Below, in pieces: positions 27,401 through 39,850 of a DNA stretch of 64,000 nucleotides; the first letter of the stretch is position 1; every line of letters begins with the position of its first letter. The position numbers and the translations under genes are program-made. The notes below the pieces were generated by a model that was not told the origin of the DNA, did no database searches, and saw nothing but the letters and a program-made list of their open reading frames with translations. The stretch is from positions 21,290,515 to 21,354,514 of the forward strand of contig NC_031769.1 in assembly GCF_001522545.3 (NCBI RefSeq), given 5' to 3'. The DNA is from Parus major. Its lineage: Eukaryota > Chordata > Aves > Passeriformes > Paridae.

Positions 27401-27690
27401 GCAGCAGGGAGTAGAGGTCACAAGCCTGGGAGTCTCTGGGCTGTTTTCCCATTGGACCTTTGTGCTTTCAACATTTGTCTTTGGTGATGGTTAATGTGAA
27501 TGACACACACAGGAAGATGAATCACAAAGAATAAAAGGCTTTCACATTAACTGTAAAGAGAGTTTGGTGGTGCATATGGAGCAGTCCAGGTTTCTCACTA
27601 GTCTCCTTGTTTTCTGAATGCAAATTATCCTTTATAAATTCTTTGCTGCACCATGTAAGGGCAAGGGTAATTGCTTTGTTTTTTTTTTTT
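24490..27690. other. Anonymous non-coding DNA
   Basis: No supported gene. A GC-richer patch at about 24,690-24,880 contains small overlapping frames on both strands with no domain. A short TTC/CT tract is at 25,480-25,513. T-runs occur near 26,641 and 27,679. No transposon was recognised. Confidence 0.55.
25480..25513. repeat. Short TTC-rich (GAA/TTC) tract
   Basis: The plus strand carries TTC and CTTT units ending in TTCTTCATCTTCTTCTAG. It has the same unit type and the same TCA interruptions as the much longer tract near 53.3 kb. Confidence 0.7.
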
Positions 27691-27717
27691 CCTTCAACTG
27701 ATTGCTCATCATTATAG

Positions 27718-27990
27718 CAAAAAAGCGTGGGATTGCTTAGAAGGAAATCCAGTCACACTAATTCTTTCCCTGATTGTGTTAGTACATTCTTTATTTAGGC
27801 TTTTGTCAGAAACACAGTTTTATTACTTCAAATATTACTACATCCTCTTACTATTAGTCTTCTATGGCATTATCTTTGTTTTGATGATGGTTGTCATTAT
27901 GTATCAATTTGAAGAGATCCTCAAGGAACATCATGCTCAGGTTGTTTTCTCTCATCACAGTGGGCAGCTGCTTTTCTTTTCTGTTTTCTG
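27718..27990 (+). CDS. Weak candidate internal exon (two hydrophobic segments)
   Basis: A T-rich tract and AG (27,716-27,717) precede an open interval that ends at an excellent donor, CTG|GTAAGG (cut after 27,990). The interval is 273 bp, exactly 91 codons, and stays open in one frame. The translation has two hydrophobic stretches, one beginning VTLILSLIVLVHSLF and one containing YYILLLLVFYGIIFVLMMVV, which would fit a membrane protein. T-rich DNA produces such residues by default, no family is recognised, and no partner exon was found. It is probably chance; a real exon cannot be excluded. Confidence 0.15.
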
Positions 27991-30319
27991 GTAAGGTGCC
28001 ATTTATTTCTTCCAGTCACAAGGGTATATTTTTGCTAGTGCAGATAATGAGTGCAAGATTAACTCACAAGGCAGGCACTTGCTGAGAAGCTTAGCATTAG
28101 CTCATGGAATAGGAAACCAAACACTGTAACTGCCTCTCCTGTAAAAGCTGAAATTAAATGAGCTTCCATTGTTATGGGAGCAAAAGGGCCATGAATTGTT
28201 TTGAGATGTATACATTCACATTCTAATAAATTTATCATTTTCATAAAAATATGTTTCATATGGATATGAAGAATCTCTTTCATATAAATATAAATAAATA
28301 TAAATATATAAAAATATAAATATACCAAATCCTTCTTAAATTTTATTGATAATGTTGAGGTTTCAGAACATGTGACTTCTCAGGGTTCCTCAGAAAAAGC
28401 AGCTGATTTGAGGAAAAAAGGCAAACTGAGCAGTCTTGTGCTTAGTTTTCAGAAAATTCCACCTCCACACTGGGAGCTGAGCATCTGATAATCTCTAAAG
28501 GAAGCAACTTAATTAACCTGATAAAAAATATAGATAGATTAAAGGCTGAACTTTTTAAAGCAGATAGCCTCAACCTACAATGTTTTACAGCATATTTCCA
28601 GAGTTTTTTGAAATATTTATGAATAAGAGTAGTATATTTGGTTATGTGAGTTCAAATAAAATTATTATTGTTACTATTTCTCTAAAGCATCTGGTTCTGC
28701 AGTTATAAGAGACTGGAAGTTTCAGAGACTGGAAAAAGGAAGATCTGTTGTGTCATCAGATTTTGTGCTGTTTTTATCTTTTATCTCGTTCTTTCTCTTT
28801 AGGGAAAGAAAACAGCAAAAAGGAGATTTTAAATTAAACTTGCTAGCCAAAGTTAACTGGGAGCTGGCTCAGTGCTTTTCCACAGAGGAAACCCAAACTG
28901 GATATGGATGCTAAGGCAAAGTCTACCCCACCTTCTGAGACTGTGGCAATCACTGGCTGAGGAAGGGCAGCTTCAGGTAAACCCAAATCAGAGTCCATCC
29001 TGCTCTACTCCTCTGGGCTGCAAGCTGTGATGCCACAGTCATTGATTTCCACTAACACAATCCTCTGCTGGGAGACACAAACGTGTCTCAGAGAGGTTGA
29101 GCCACACCTGCAGATAGCAGTTTGATTTCCAGCTGCCTCAGCACATTGGCCAGGATGTCCACTGTGGCATGGGCAGAGAGCCTCTCTGGTGCTGCCCGTG
29201 GTGGCCTTGCCACCACTCCAGCTCCCAGGACAGGGGAGGTGAGTGCTCAGTGCTCCAAGAGCTCTGAACACAGCACAAAGCACAATGAAAATATCTGGTT
29301 TTTGTTTAGAGACGTGACTGGCAATGAACTAACTCCTGCTTCCAAAAGATCTTGTGAATTTTACATTGGAGGAATTGTTGGTTAATGCAGACAGATGCTG
29401 TTGGGAGTTTGGTGAAAAAATCAGTGTGCCATGTAGCACTGTCCAAGTGAAAGCAGATGTGGTTAGCTCGATATTTTTCTGAGTTTTTGTTGGTTCTTCC
29501 CATCTCATGTATTTGTGTCAACTGAAGTCATGCTGACCTGTTTTCTTGGGGCTTAAATGCTTATATAAGACAGATGCCAAGGCTGTAGGATAATTACAAT
29601 ACTAATTACTACTTTTGAGATATATTTGTAGTGATTAGGACTGTTTCCAGAATGCCTTTAATGCTGTTTTGCAAGGGCAGTGAGCCGAGATTTTATTTTT
29701 CATATTATTTTTCAATGCTGACGTTTGCTTGTTCTGTTCTTTTAGATGTAGGAATATAATAGCAGACAGTAAAGCAAATTCAGCCATAGGTTTTCTATGT
29801 AATAGAAGGCACAAAGTAAAACAAGCAATAGATTTTTGCTACAGGGAAAAGATATTTCTGTTTTCCTCAGTAGCTTTGCTTTGCAATACCCTTATTTAAT
29901 TTACTCTTCTTGTATTCTTAAAAACGGGACAAGAATCACCTAGAGGTAAAAGTTGAGAATCATTACTAAACAAAACCACGTAGCTCTTGCCAGTTTCCAG
30001 CTGCAACCTCCTCGTCAGTAGTTCTTTCATGTCTTTGTTACTTTTGTTCTCTTTATTAAGGAGAGGCTGTGCACACATGAACTGTACTTGTCTTGTGGGG
30101 GGTATCTGGCACTGGTTCTGCAAGAGATGACTGCAGGAGGGACCAAACTCCCCCAGACCAGACAAGGAGGTTGTGAAAACACATTGTGGGGATGTGTGGT
30201 GGGAGGGAAAGTGAAATCTGAACAGCCGTGATACAGACTGGACCCAGTGAGAAGCCTGTGCTCCATGGGGACAGTGGGGAAGAGTTGGACAATATAAGTT
30301 GTGCTATCTCTGCCCTTGC

Positions 30320-30440
30320 AGGTTTTCAAGACCTTAAAGATTCTAAGAAAGGTCTTTTGATCTCATCTTTATCCTTCCTTAAGCAGGAAGGTGAACCAGA
30401 GACTTTCTGGGGCTGGTTCCAACCTGAATTATCTGTGAGA
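30320..30440 (+). mobile_element. CR1 LINE 3'-end fragment
   Basis: The stretch matches the typical CR1 3' region as I recall it. A GTTTTCAAGACC-like segment is followed by AAGCAGGAAGGTGAACCAGA, then GGTTCCAACCTGAATTATC and TCTGTGA near the 3' terminus. Orientation is plus, with the 3' end near 30,440. It is severely 5'-truncated, as most CR1 copies are, and diverged, so it is an old insertion. No reverse transcriptase coding remains. Confidence 0.7.
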
Positions 30441-31589
30441 AGTACTTGATTTCTGTTCAGAGCTCTGGTATTTCAGAGAAGTAGGAGAAGTATTGGGAAA
30501 TCAAGAGGTCAAGACAGATGGGGAGCATGTGGTGAATGCAAGGGTGGCTGTTTGTTTTAAATTTTCCTTTTTGAAACGGACTTCACTTGTCTTACTGCTT
30601 TGAATGTCATTGATCCTTACAGTGCTTATTCCTCTGTAGGACTTCATAGGCAGGTGAATATGGAGTGCCAGATGCAGCACAGTTTCCAGTGGAGCTGGGT
30701 AGAAAAGCAACAGATTGGCCATTGCTTGTTTTTCTTTTGTGAGTAAGCAGAGGGTTTTTGAATGCTTAGCTTTTCTCCTAATGAGCCTCATGCCAGGAAT
30801 TTCCTGTCCTTTACTGATAGTGCTGGGCTTAATTGCAACCAAATCTGCTGGAGCATGCTAGTGAAAGGCTATCTCTAAAGGCCTCCATCCCACTATTCCT
30901 CTCACTGTTTTGCTTTGTTCTGGGCACGAGGATGAGTGGCAGCCTCAGTGATATGCCACCTCTAGATGGCATGATGATACTATAAAATGTGCAAGATTTT
31001 TTTATATATTAAGCAATCATTAAGCTATTGCCATGGTAAGGACATATTTCAAAGACTGATGGTCAGGACTCCTATTGGATGATACTGATTTCTAGCATGC
31101 CTGGAGTGGTCATAAAGCTAATATTCAATATGGATTTAAAGAGCAAAAAGAAAATAACTGGAAATGTAGTATAGACAGATTTTCAAATATTACTTATTTA
31201 TTCATTTTTCAAATGATAAGAGGGAATACTCTCATAATTTATGAAAGCACCAGTTCATGGTTCAGTTTTTGTAGCAGTCATGTTTGTATTGCAAGAATGC
31301 AAAATAAGGCTGTTTTTGCTAACTTCTGACACCATTTTCATTCTCTAGATCAACTTGTGTTTAAAGAGAAAGAAGATGTAATAATATCTGTGCATACTGG
31401 TCATGTAGATTCTAGCATGTCTGTAAATAAGCATTAAGAGGCTCACAGAAAATTATTTACACTTCACTAAGCACATGAAACTCCTTTCAAACTTCAGTGG
31501 GAGCTGTGCACATGTGTTTGACTGCATTCCTAAATTTTGCTTGTGGGCATGGAAGAAGTCCAAATGATAATTTATAGATTAAAAAAACC

Positions 31590-31655
31590 AGTGATTTTGT
31601 GTTTTGTAGTTTTGCTTTTGTTTTTGGGTTGGTTTTGTTTGTTGTTTTTTAATAT
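31590..31655. repeat. T/G-rich low-complexity tract
   Basis: The plus strand is made of GTTTT/TTTTG-type units around GGGTTGGTTTTGTTTGTTG. It is a simple-sequence tract of the kind common in bird introns and creates a hydrophobic spurious frame. Confidence 0.65.
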
Positions 31656-32689
31656 GGAGTTATTTTTCTGGATGGTGCTTTCTTTGAGCTCATCAGTTTA
31701 TAGCTGTCAAAGAATGCCCCAAATGCGAGATCTTGACTAGTATTCACTTTTGAACCATCACTGAAATGAGTTCCATAATAAGAAGAATTTGCACTAGCTC
31801 AGGAGATCCCCTGCGGTTCTCTGCTCTGAAAACCAACAAAAACAGGACTTAGATAGGTAGATAAAGTATATTATTTGACAGAGCAAACCCCGTGCTAGTG
31901 AGAAATTGCTTATGGAAGCAGCTGAAGAAATGAAAAGTAATTATATACTGCACAAGAAGGAATAGCTCCAAAAATAACTTTCTGCTCTGCAGTCTCCTGT
32001 GACACTAGACAGCCTCTTTGGGTCTTGTCATGTTTTGCAGAAGCCACTTTACATTTGCTCCAGCATTTAGATTGGCACTTTTAAAACCAGATCTGCCAGG
32101 CTGGGGATGAGATGCCTGGTTGTGCAGACCACTCAGTCCCTGCATCTCAGGAGCCGCTGCTCCTTACAACGTAAGATGACTTTGAAGAAGACAAGCAATT
32201 CCCAGAAATGTTTAAAACTGTGGTGCACTGATTCTGAAAACGAGCTTATAACTTCCTTTGTCTGTAGTAGTTAAAAATCTTGGTTTACTTTGTAGGAAAG
32301 GTGATGGGATGATCCCTGTGGCCTGTGCACTGCAGTTTGCATAATTCCCTTAGTACATTACCAAGTAAACAAATTCTAAAGTGCAAGTGAAATTTGGAAA
32401 AGTTGTGAAATTCTAGATTGAAGGTTTTCTTTGCAAATTAAATTCAGTTACTTTGGATATATGCAGCATGTTACTGCCTTGAACCACATGCTCCTTTCTC
32501 CAATGGGAGCCTTTGTTCCTTTCATGTACAAGTAACTATGGACTATGTCTTTTAGCTTTCTAGAATTGGGTTTTTAATGCCCAACCAAATAACTAACAAA
32601 ACTAAAACCCACACCAAACTGAATACTGAGAAATTCAGTCATACAATATGTGTGGACTTATTCCTACAGTCTGCCAACATGAATGCATC

Positions 32690-32845
32690 CTCATTTGTCT
32701 TCTAGCCATTGTAAAATCCATTAATATTCCGAGTGCCTCAGTGATGGCAGGCCCTCACAAGGCATAATCATGCAATGCAGCTCCCAGTTGCTCGCTCAGC
32801 TCACACTTATGTGATGGATTTCAGATGACTGGCCCTCAGGATAGG
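32690..32845. promoter_or_regulatory. Possible conserved non-coding element
   Basis: A repeat-free block with CCATTAATATTCCGAG, GCATAATCATGCAATGC and a CpG-containing TTGCTCGCTC. The mix of homeodomain cores and retained CpGs resembles enhancers. Inference only. Confidence 0.15.
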
Positions 32846-32849
32846 CCCA

Positions 32850-35530
32850 TATGGTGTGGTATGACATGCTTTCTGTTTTTCCAGCCTGGCTGAGAAAAAC
32901 AGTACAGAAGAGGAATTTTAAGAAAGAAATTCAGAACAAGTGTCTCTGGTTTGGGGTTTCAGAGGAGCATCCTGTGCTTCATGTCCTGCTCTGCCCCCTC
33001 CTCCCATCACTGCAGGATCCTGCCCTGGTCCCCATCACCACTCTGCCTCCAAAATATTTGCTGCCATCCCACCTGGTCTTCAGTCCCCTGCTTCTGGACC
33101 TTCTCTGTTTTGTTTGCTCCCTCTTAAAACCCAGCTATTTCTTCCACTCTGCTAATAGATTACCTTTTATTTTATTTCCCCAGATACTTTCCCTGTTCTT
33201 CCCTATTCTCAAATAGATTTCTCTTTGCTGTGAGGTCTTGGTTACCTCTTCTCTGAAGTGCATGGAAGGTGTCTCAGGGACCACAGAGAGCAGCCCTTAA
33301 CACCCTGAGTCCTTAGTGCTTCCCTCCCTCCTGAGACTGCTTCCACTCTTTAGCCAGGACCTTCATAGTTTTATGTCAAATAAGATTTGCTTTGGAGCCT
33401 TGTAGTTTTGGTTGACCTTTGAGTTCTTACAGGAACAAATGGCATTTCCAACAGCTCAGTAGCCCCTGTCATGCTAATTTTCAAAACCTCCATTCAGATC
33501 TTAACAACAAAACAGATGAGAATAATGTATGGCCCAAGTGTTTTCCTCATGCTCATGGGACTGGTGGGAATACTCTTGTGGTCAGGTCTGTGAACCTGGA
33601 GGTTTAATTGCCCTATCATACCTAACCATGCCTGTTACTAACTAGTAGTTGATGGCGCAAGCTTTGGTTGCCTTAGTGGCAATAGAAACTTGTTGGGGAG
33701 GTGATTTCTCAGACCACTTGAAGCCAATTGCACTCACCTCACTGGTAATACCCTTGTTCTGGGAACAGAGAAAAACCTTTGATCTGAAATTTTAACTTAA
33801 GACAGGCGTCTGGGTCAGAAAACCTCTGACTCAGTAGCAAAATTATAAGCAACTGAATCTGGAGCCTGATAAAATACCTTAACTGTAGGCATTGATCAAC
33901 CTTCAGCTTATATTTTGCATCCCTAACCTCCCTGTGCAGCTTCCCTGGATATAATGTTCAGTGTTTGGTGCTTACAACTATCATGTAGTGCTGGTGTGAG
34001 CTGTGAAAACTGCTCGGCTGAGCTGCAATCGTGGTAGAGATTTCTGAATGCTCTCTCTGAAGGTTTGTGCATGTATAGAGTTTGTTGCAATTTGAAAGCA
34101 CTTAAGGTCCCTGAGCCTGGGCAAAGCTCAGTTAAGGATGTCAAAATTCAGGTTCTGTAATTGCACCTAAGAAATGGCAAATCATTCATACTGTTTAGCT
34201 AATGCATCCTGTTCTGCTGCTGCTGGGAATGTAAAAAGTTACAAAAGCAGCCAAAACAATAAAGACACAGTGTTTCCTACTAAGAATAACACAGATTGAA
34301 GTAGTGATTTTCTTGTTCAGGGAGTCAAACTGCAGCATGTTGTCAATAGTAATATATTGGCCTGCGTGGTACTCTAAGCAGATTCAGCACTAATATTGGG
34401 AAGGGCAGAAAATTGTGTGGAGGAGGAATGTGATTGTTATTTCCTTCTCCCTTATTTATAAGGTAATGTAATGAGATTCCATTTACATTTCTGGGAATAT
34501 TCAGATTGGTTCAGCTTTCTAAAATAGCTGCAAACTGCTGCCTAAAAAACACTGCTGTATGTATTTTCCTCTGATTTATATTTTAAAAATGTTGGTTTCT
34601 CTTTAAAGGCTCACATGACTTGAAAAAATTCATATTTAAAGAGATGGGTTTGCAACTACTGCTGTCTTATGGATTTGTACAGCTTCCAGAGGAGAAGCTT
34701 AGTGTACCAGAGACAGTGTGGAGCTGGGGGTGGCTGGCTGTTGATCACACTCCAGGCTTGAAGTTGGGAATATCTTTTCATAGAAGTTTCTTCATTTTCC
34801 AGTCTCTTAGAGAATTATAAGGTCCTAGTCTTGTGATGTCTAATATCACTAAACTATATTTTTTCAGGCATGAGGAAAAATTATAGGTCCTGGAATGGAT
34901 TGCAACCCCCATTCACAATAATTAGTTAAAATAAATTATTTGCTTCAACATGGATTTCCACTAGTGTGAATTAGATCTGACTCCAGCTATATTTCTTTTG
35001 AGCAGTCTGCAGATTGCTAGAGCCTGAAAATTATGATATCTCTCTGTGTTGAGGCTGTTTTTTTTGTGATGATCTCCCTGTAATTTTCTTTTGTTTAGGG
35101 ACATCTGTTGTCTCCTCAGTGCATTAGTGATTCTTGTAGCAATGTTTAAATCAAGGGGAATTTGAGTGGAGAATGTGCTTTCAGTGCATCCACCACCTCC
35201 TTAATTCCTTAAAAAAATCCTATATCCTCATCCATATTTATTACGAAGGTCTTTATTATGGCAAAGTAAACCTCTTTTCTTCATAAGATTTTCATCTCAC
35301 ATTACTTATTTTCATTCAAAAAAGAGAAATAAAAGGGGTGCATGATATTTTTCTTCACTGTTTTACTCACTAGATTCCTAGGGCAGCTATTTCACTCCAT
35401 TTGGACAGCATTCCCCGCACTGATCTTTCAAACAAGCCTGCACCAAAATCATAATCTTAGTGCTCTCTCTTCCTCCCCTACAGCTAGCAATGCCTGTACA
35501 GTCTAGGGGCTTGTTAATCTGGATATGGAT
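32850..35530. other. Anonymous non-coding DNA
   Basis: No supported gene, transposon or notable repeat. The 121-codon frame at 32,851-33,216 is pyrimidine-driven (Leu/Pro/Phe/Ser-rich) with no domain. Confidence 0.6.
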
Positions 35531-35539
35531 TTTATGTCT

Positions 35540-35930
35540 TATTTTAATTTTTCCCCACTGGAGGTCAAGGCATTAACCGGACGCTCCACAATATCAGCGC
35601 CATGAAATGTCAGAAAATTTACTGCAGCCGATGGGACTTGTGAAGCCTGTTTGCATTCTGTCTGTGCAGATTTCTCTAGTCCTCACAGTCTTCCTCCAAA
35701 CTGACTGCTGTTCTGCAGAGCAGCCTGGTAATGTCACCCACACCCCTTTTTGCCACTTTTTCCATGTGGTGGGTTGAGTAAATTATTTAACCTGCCTGGG
35801 GTTCAGCATCCTCTGCCAACATGTTGTTCATATCAATACCATGTTCACAAAGAAAATCACCACTGTCATTATTTATTATTCATACTTAATTAAAAAAAAG
35901 TCAGATCTACTCAGCAGTAACTTGAGAACT
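35540..35930. promoter_or_regulatory. Candidate enhancer-like conserved element
   Basis: Five CpGs are retained in about 60 bp (AACCGGACGCTCC, CAGCGCC, GCAGCCGATG) in otherwise CpG-poor DNA. Homeodomain-type cores follow, including CACTGTCATTATTTATTATT near 35,860 and TACTTAATTA near 35,885. No frame with domain content and no repeat is present. Such blocks are typical of deeply conserved vertebrate regulatory DNA, but only alignment to other amniotes can confirm it. Confidence 0.3.
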
Positions 35931-36099
35931 CTGAGGTTTTTTGATGAAGGACAAGGAAAAGTGGCAAAAACCAAAATTAAGAAAAGTTGAAAAATGTACA
36001 GCTTTAAAACCAGCTTTTGATTTTTTTTTTCCTGTGGTAATAGAATTGCACTGCTCTTGCCCCTGTAGTGTTAATTGTTGTCTAGGACTTTAAATTTCT

Positions 36100-36450
36100 G
36101 TCATTAGGAAAATTCAGGAGGCAACACACTTCTGCATTTATGAGAAATATAAAAAGAAGGGATCCAACTGTGAGTGCAACTCCCACTGAGCCAAAATTTA
36201 CTGTGTTCTTCTCTCTTTTCAAATTGGTCTTTTTGCAACATCAAGGAGAAGTGGCAAAGGAAATGAAAGTAGCTATATTTAATACAGTCTTCATTGAAAT
36301 CCAAAGAACAAAAACTGTTCCTGCTTAAATTAATTCAGGACAGATAAATAATGCAAACAGAGCAATTAACACAAACAAACCAGCTTGCAATTTAGCTACT
36401 CTGTTGCACACTCAGCGTCAGTGTTAATTAGTTGGGACAAAACTGCATCT
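36100..36450. promoter_or_regulatory. Candidate enhancer-like element, homeodomain/FOX/POU motifs
   Basis: From 36,325 to 36,430 the sequence packs TTAAATTAATTC, AATAATGCAAAC (octamer-like), AGCAATTAACACAAACAAAC (ATTA next to a forkhead-like ACAAACA) and GTTAATTAG. There is no simple repeat. The motif density suggests regulatory DNA; binding is not shown. A short 62-codon frame overlaps without domain content. Confidence 0.25.
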
Positions 36451-37552
36451 TTGTCACAGGATAGTAGATCTTAGAGTTTCCCTATTTTTAAAATTCTGTC
36501 CCTTTCCATTAATTAGAGGATCCTCTATGTCAGCAAGCCAATGCATGGCAGGATAGTAAAGGACTTCAAATAACATGCTGAAGATTGGATAGATGCAAAG
36601 TATAAAACATCATTTGGATGGCAAACTAGTAAAAGTTGATGAGGAGAAACCTGAGGCTCTCATGAATTTTGTATTGGAGTAAAAGTTTGGTGTTAGAACA
36701 TGGAACATATTGGTGGATCAATCTGGACCTTTGGTTCTTAGAGAGGCTGGAGTTTTCCTGCAGTGAGTACACACACACACTGTGACATCACTGGTTTACA
36801 TTTACTGGAAAACTAATCTACAGGAATTAACATATTTCACACTGTTTGACAAGGAGAAATAAGAGGTTACAAGGTTCTTTCCTAAATGAGAACTGATTTG
36901 GGGACTAACATCAGTTCCGGATGGAAGGCTATTAAAAAATGCAGAGAATTATCACAATGTGAGTTCTTGTTACTTGATTAAAAATGATTGAAGAAATTAT
37001 TTTTGATTGAAGTAATCCTTTGGGACTTTCCACAATATATTTCTGCAATTCTTCTTGTTCTACTCCCTCTCTCCCTTCCCTTTCTTTTCCTTTCCTTATA
37101 CTTAGGAAGGAAAGTAAAACTGAAACTATGTGGTGAGAGTAGGATGCAAAGGAACCTGAAACAGGGAGAAAAAGTAGAGTTAGCAATAACATCAACTAAC
37201 TTACATTTTCAGACTGAGTAACTTTACAGTTTAACTCAACTATCATGCTTATCCTTATCTGGCCACAAAATAAGTAAGCACACACATGTAAACAATTTGA
37301 CAACTGTAAAAAGTTGCAAAACCCAAAGATCTTAAGTAGAAAACCCCCCAAAATTAGAAATAAATGGTTAATGAAGCATAAAAGGGCTTTTTCAGCTGTC
37401 ATAGGCCATGCAAGCAATGAGCTCGTCAACTCAACATATATACTGACTTGCCCAGTCCTTTCTAAAATATATCAGTTAAAATTTGACTGTGTGTGCAGCA
37501 CTGGGAATAGCAAGGGAAGAAGCTGATGTGCCATTTAAAATTTTCATACATT

Positions 37553-37599
37553 CAGATCTTGCATAACAAAGAAGATCAAAGTCCAGATCTTGCATAACA
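37553..37599 (+). repeat. 16-bp direct repeat, 31-bp period
   Basis: CAGATCTTGCATAACA occurs at 37,553-37,568 and exactly again at 37,584-37,599. The sequence is not low-complexity, so a small local duplication is the simplest explanation. Confidence 0.85.
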
Positions 37600-37759
37600 C
37601 ACTGAGCATGTGCTCCAGCTCTGCAGAAGGTTTACAGCATCATAGTCCTGTAATACCTGATGTAAAGCTGAAGTCATGAGCTTGTGATGAGTCCTGTAGT
37701 AACCAATCATTGTGCATCACTTCACCTTTGTAGATCACATGAAATAAAATGGTTTGCTT

Positions 37760-37787
37760 GTATTTCTAGGTTATCACCTAGAAATAC
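37760..37787. repeat. Perfect 12-bp inverted repeat, 4-nt loop
   Basis: GTATTTCTAGGT (37,760-37,771) and its exact reverse complement (37,776-37,787) flank the loop TATC. Pairing does not extend outward. Confidence 0.85.
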
Positions 37788-39708
37788 TGTAAAGTTGTCT
37801 TTCTAGAACTGTGGGATGTACCAAGGTTATGGAGTAGATTGGATCACTGCAGATCTAGCCCTGTATTTGTTTATAGATCTTTCTCAAACAAATCTTAATT
37901 TTTCCATCTACAGCTGTTTTTTCTGACCATCTATTTACCAGGTAGTCTGAATAGAGTGTTTCAGTTCATAAGCTTTACATGACTACTTGTTTGACCTATT
38001 TTCTTTTTGCTAATCATAGCACCTATATGTTCACCTAATTAATCTACAAAAATAGATCAATTTTTTTTCTCCAATTAGAACATTTATTTACTGTACAGTG
38101 AGCTCCAGCAGATCATAAGGATTGAATAAAGTTCTTCAAATACAATGAAATTTATGAATGCTATGATTTAAAACTGTAAAGATACAGAATGGTGAGCCTT
38201 GTGGATTAATTTTTGATCCTCATTTCAATAATTCTATATCCCGTTGTGCCAGCTGGCTGTAGGAAATGGTCCATCCTGAGCAGTTTTAGCACTTTGTGTT
38301 CTACATTTCTGACTTCATCCACAGTTCAAAGTAAGCTCTTTATTTTAAATCAGTTTCAGTAGATTTCTACCTACCAAGCCTTAGGACTGACACATTATAC
38401 AAAATTTACTCTACTTTGATGTCTTTGCTTTTTCAGGTTTTGTTTTTTATTTCACATAGGTGATTTCCTGGTTGCATAAAGACTCTCTTCAGATATACTG
38501 GTCACACTTCCATTGTCTTTCCCTGGAATGTATATGAAGCAGTGGTGTTTTATCTGCAGTTGTGTGGCTTCCCTTCCTGTTTCCTTCTGCTTTTTTTTTT
38601 CTGCTGCATTCTTTCTTCCTTGCCTAATATCACCCTTTTCAAAGCTGGACAGTTAAAGGAATGGTATTACCAATATCTGGAATCTATTGATAAGATCCAG
38701 CTGATCACCCCAGAAGATCTTACTGACTAACCTTATTTATTTGGGTGATGGGGAAGAGGGAATGATGGCTGCAGTCTGTCTCTCTCATGCTGCTCAGTCA
38801 GCTCAGGCTCAGTGCCTGCTCTGTGCCCTAAGCAGCAGCAAACTCATCTGTCTGTCTACAGCAGAAACACTCACAACCCTGGATTCCTCTGTGTGGAGGA
38901 GCATTAAATCTTGCTGCAGAAGGACTAGAAGATGGTGGTGAATTGTGTGTGCTGCATTGGTATCTGACAGAAGCTGCTGTGGTTGCCAAAACAATTTGGC
39001 AGTTGTTTTCTAAATAGACTTTGCTGTAGCCTTTTCCACCCATGAGTGAGCAATGTGTGGGTCTATTGTCACCAGCTGACTCTCGGCCTGTGTCACTCAG
39101 AGAACTCCTCATACTTCCCTCCCTTTTGAAAAAGCCTTCTGCCAGGAAAGTCCTGAGCATCCCAAAACACTGGCAAACAGGGTTAGAAGGCTTCAGTGAG
39201 AAGGGGATGGGAAAAGAGTTCTGCTGAAGGAAAGGTGATGGTTGGTTTGGCTCAGCAGGACTCTGGACACAGGAGTGTGTGGATTTGGAGCTCCTGCACC
39301 AGGGTAGAGAAACACACAAGCCTCGAGAGAAAATATTCCTTGCTGGCACACGTACTTTTCTTTATACACTTGGATTTTATTAAGTGATTTGCCACCTAAA
39401 GAGCAATGATTGCAAACAACATGTAGGGATTAGGGACCATATGTTCAGTGCACTGATCCACCACACAATACAGCAGCCCTTCCCTAGGCAGGAAAAAAGA
39501 AGAATGAGATGTTTACAAATTGCAGTTGTAAAAATTCCTGGAAAGCTTACAGAATCTGTGCTTTTGCTATGAAGGTGAGGCAATCCCTGTTGTCTGGTGA
39601 TTTCATAAGCACCAGATTAATAGTTCATTCTGCAGCCAAACTTCCCAAGAGAGAGCAAATTACAATAATAAAATCAGTATTATAAGGATAAGATGCTAAT
39701 GCTCTGTA

Positions 39709-39850
39709 TTCATAGAATAATTAAGTTGGAAAGGATCTCTGGAGGCTATCTAGTCCAAGTTCCTGCTTAAAGTTAGATCAGGCTTCTGGTGGATCTGTAC
39801 AACTGACTTTCAAATAGCTTCAAAGATGGAGATTTACTATGCTTCCATTA
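39709..39850 (-). mobile_element. CR1 LINE 3'-end fragment
   Basis: Read on the plus strand it begins TTCATAGAATAATTAAG, the reverse complement of the characteristic CR1 3' terminus (ATTCTATGAA). It continues with GTTGGAAAGGATCTCTGGAG and TATCTAGTCCAAGTTC, a typical diverged CR1 tail. The element lies on the minus strand with its 3' end near 39,709 and is strongly 5'-truncated. This is a main clue that the host is a bird or other sauropsid. Confidence 0.85.

Larger units (their letters stand above)
28000..32680. other. Anonymous non-coding DNA with one CR1 tail
   Basis: No gene is supported. An AT-rich (TATAAA)n-like tract lies at about 28,278-28,325 and a T/G-rich tract at about 31,590-31,655. 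The only recognised transposon remnant is the CR1 fragment at 30,320-30,440. Frames of up to 113 codons lack domains. Confidence 0.55.

Noticed and set aside
38828..39349. 173-codon minus-strand open frame, the longest in the window
   Set aside because: No recognisable domain, no splice structure and no related gene. Its Ser/Pro/Cys-rich composition fits chance in a GC-balanced patch.
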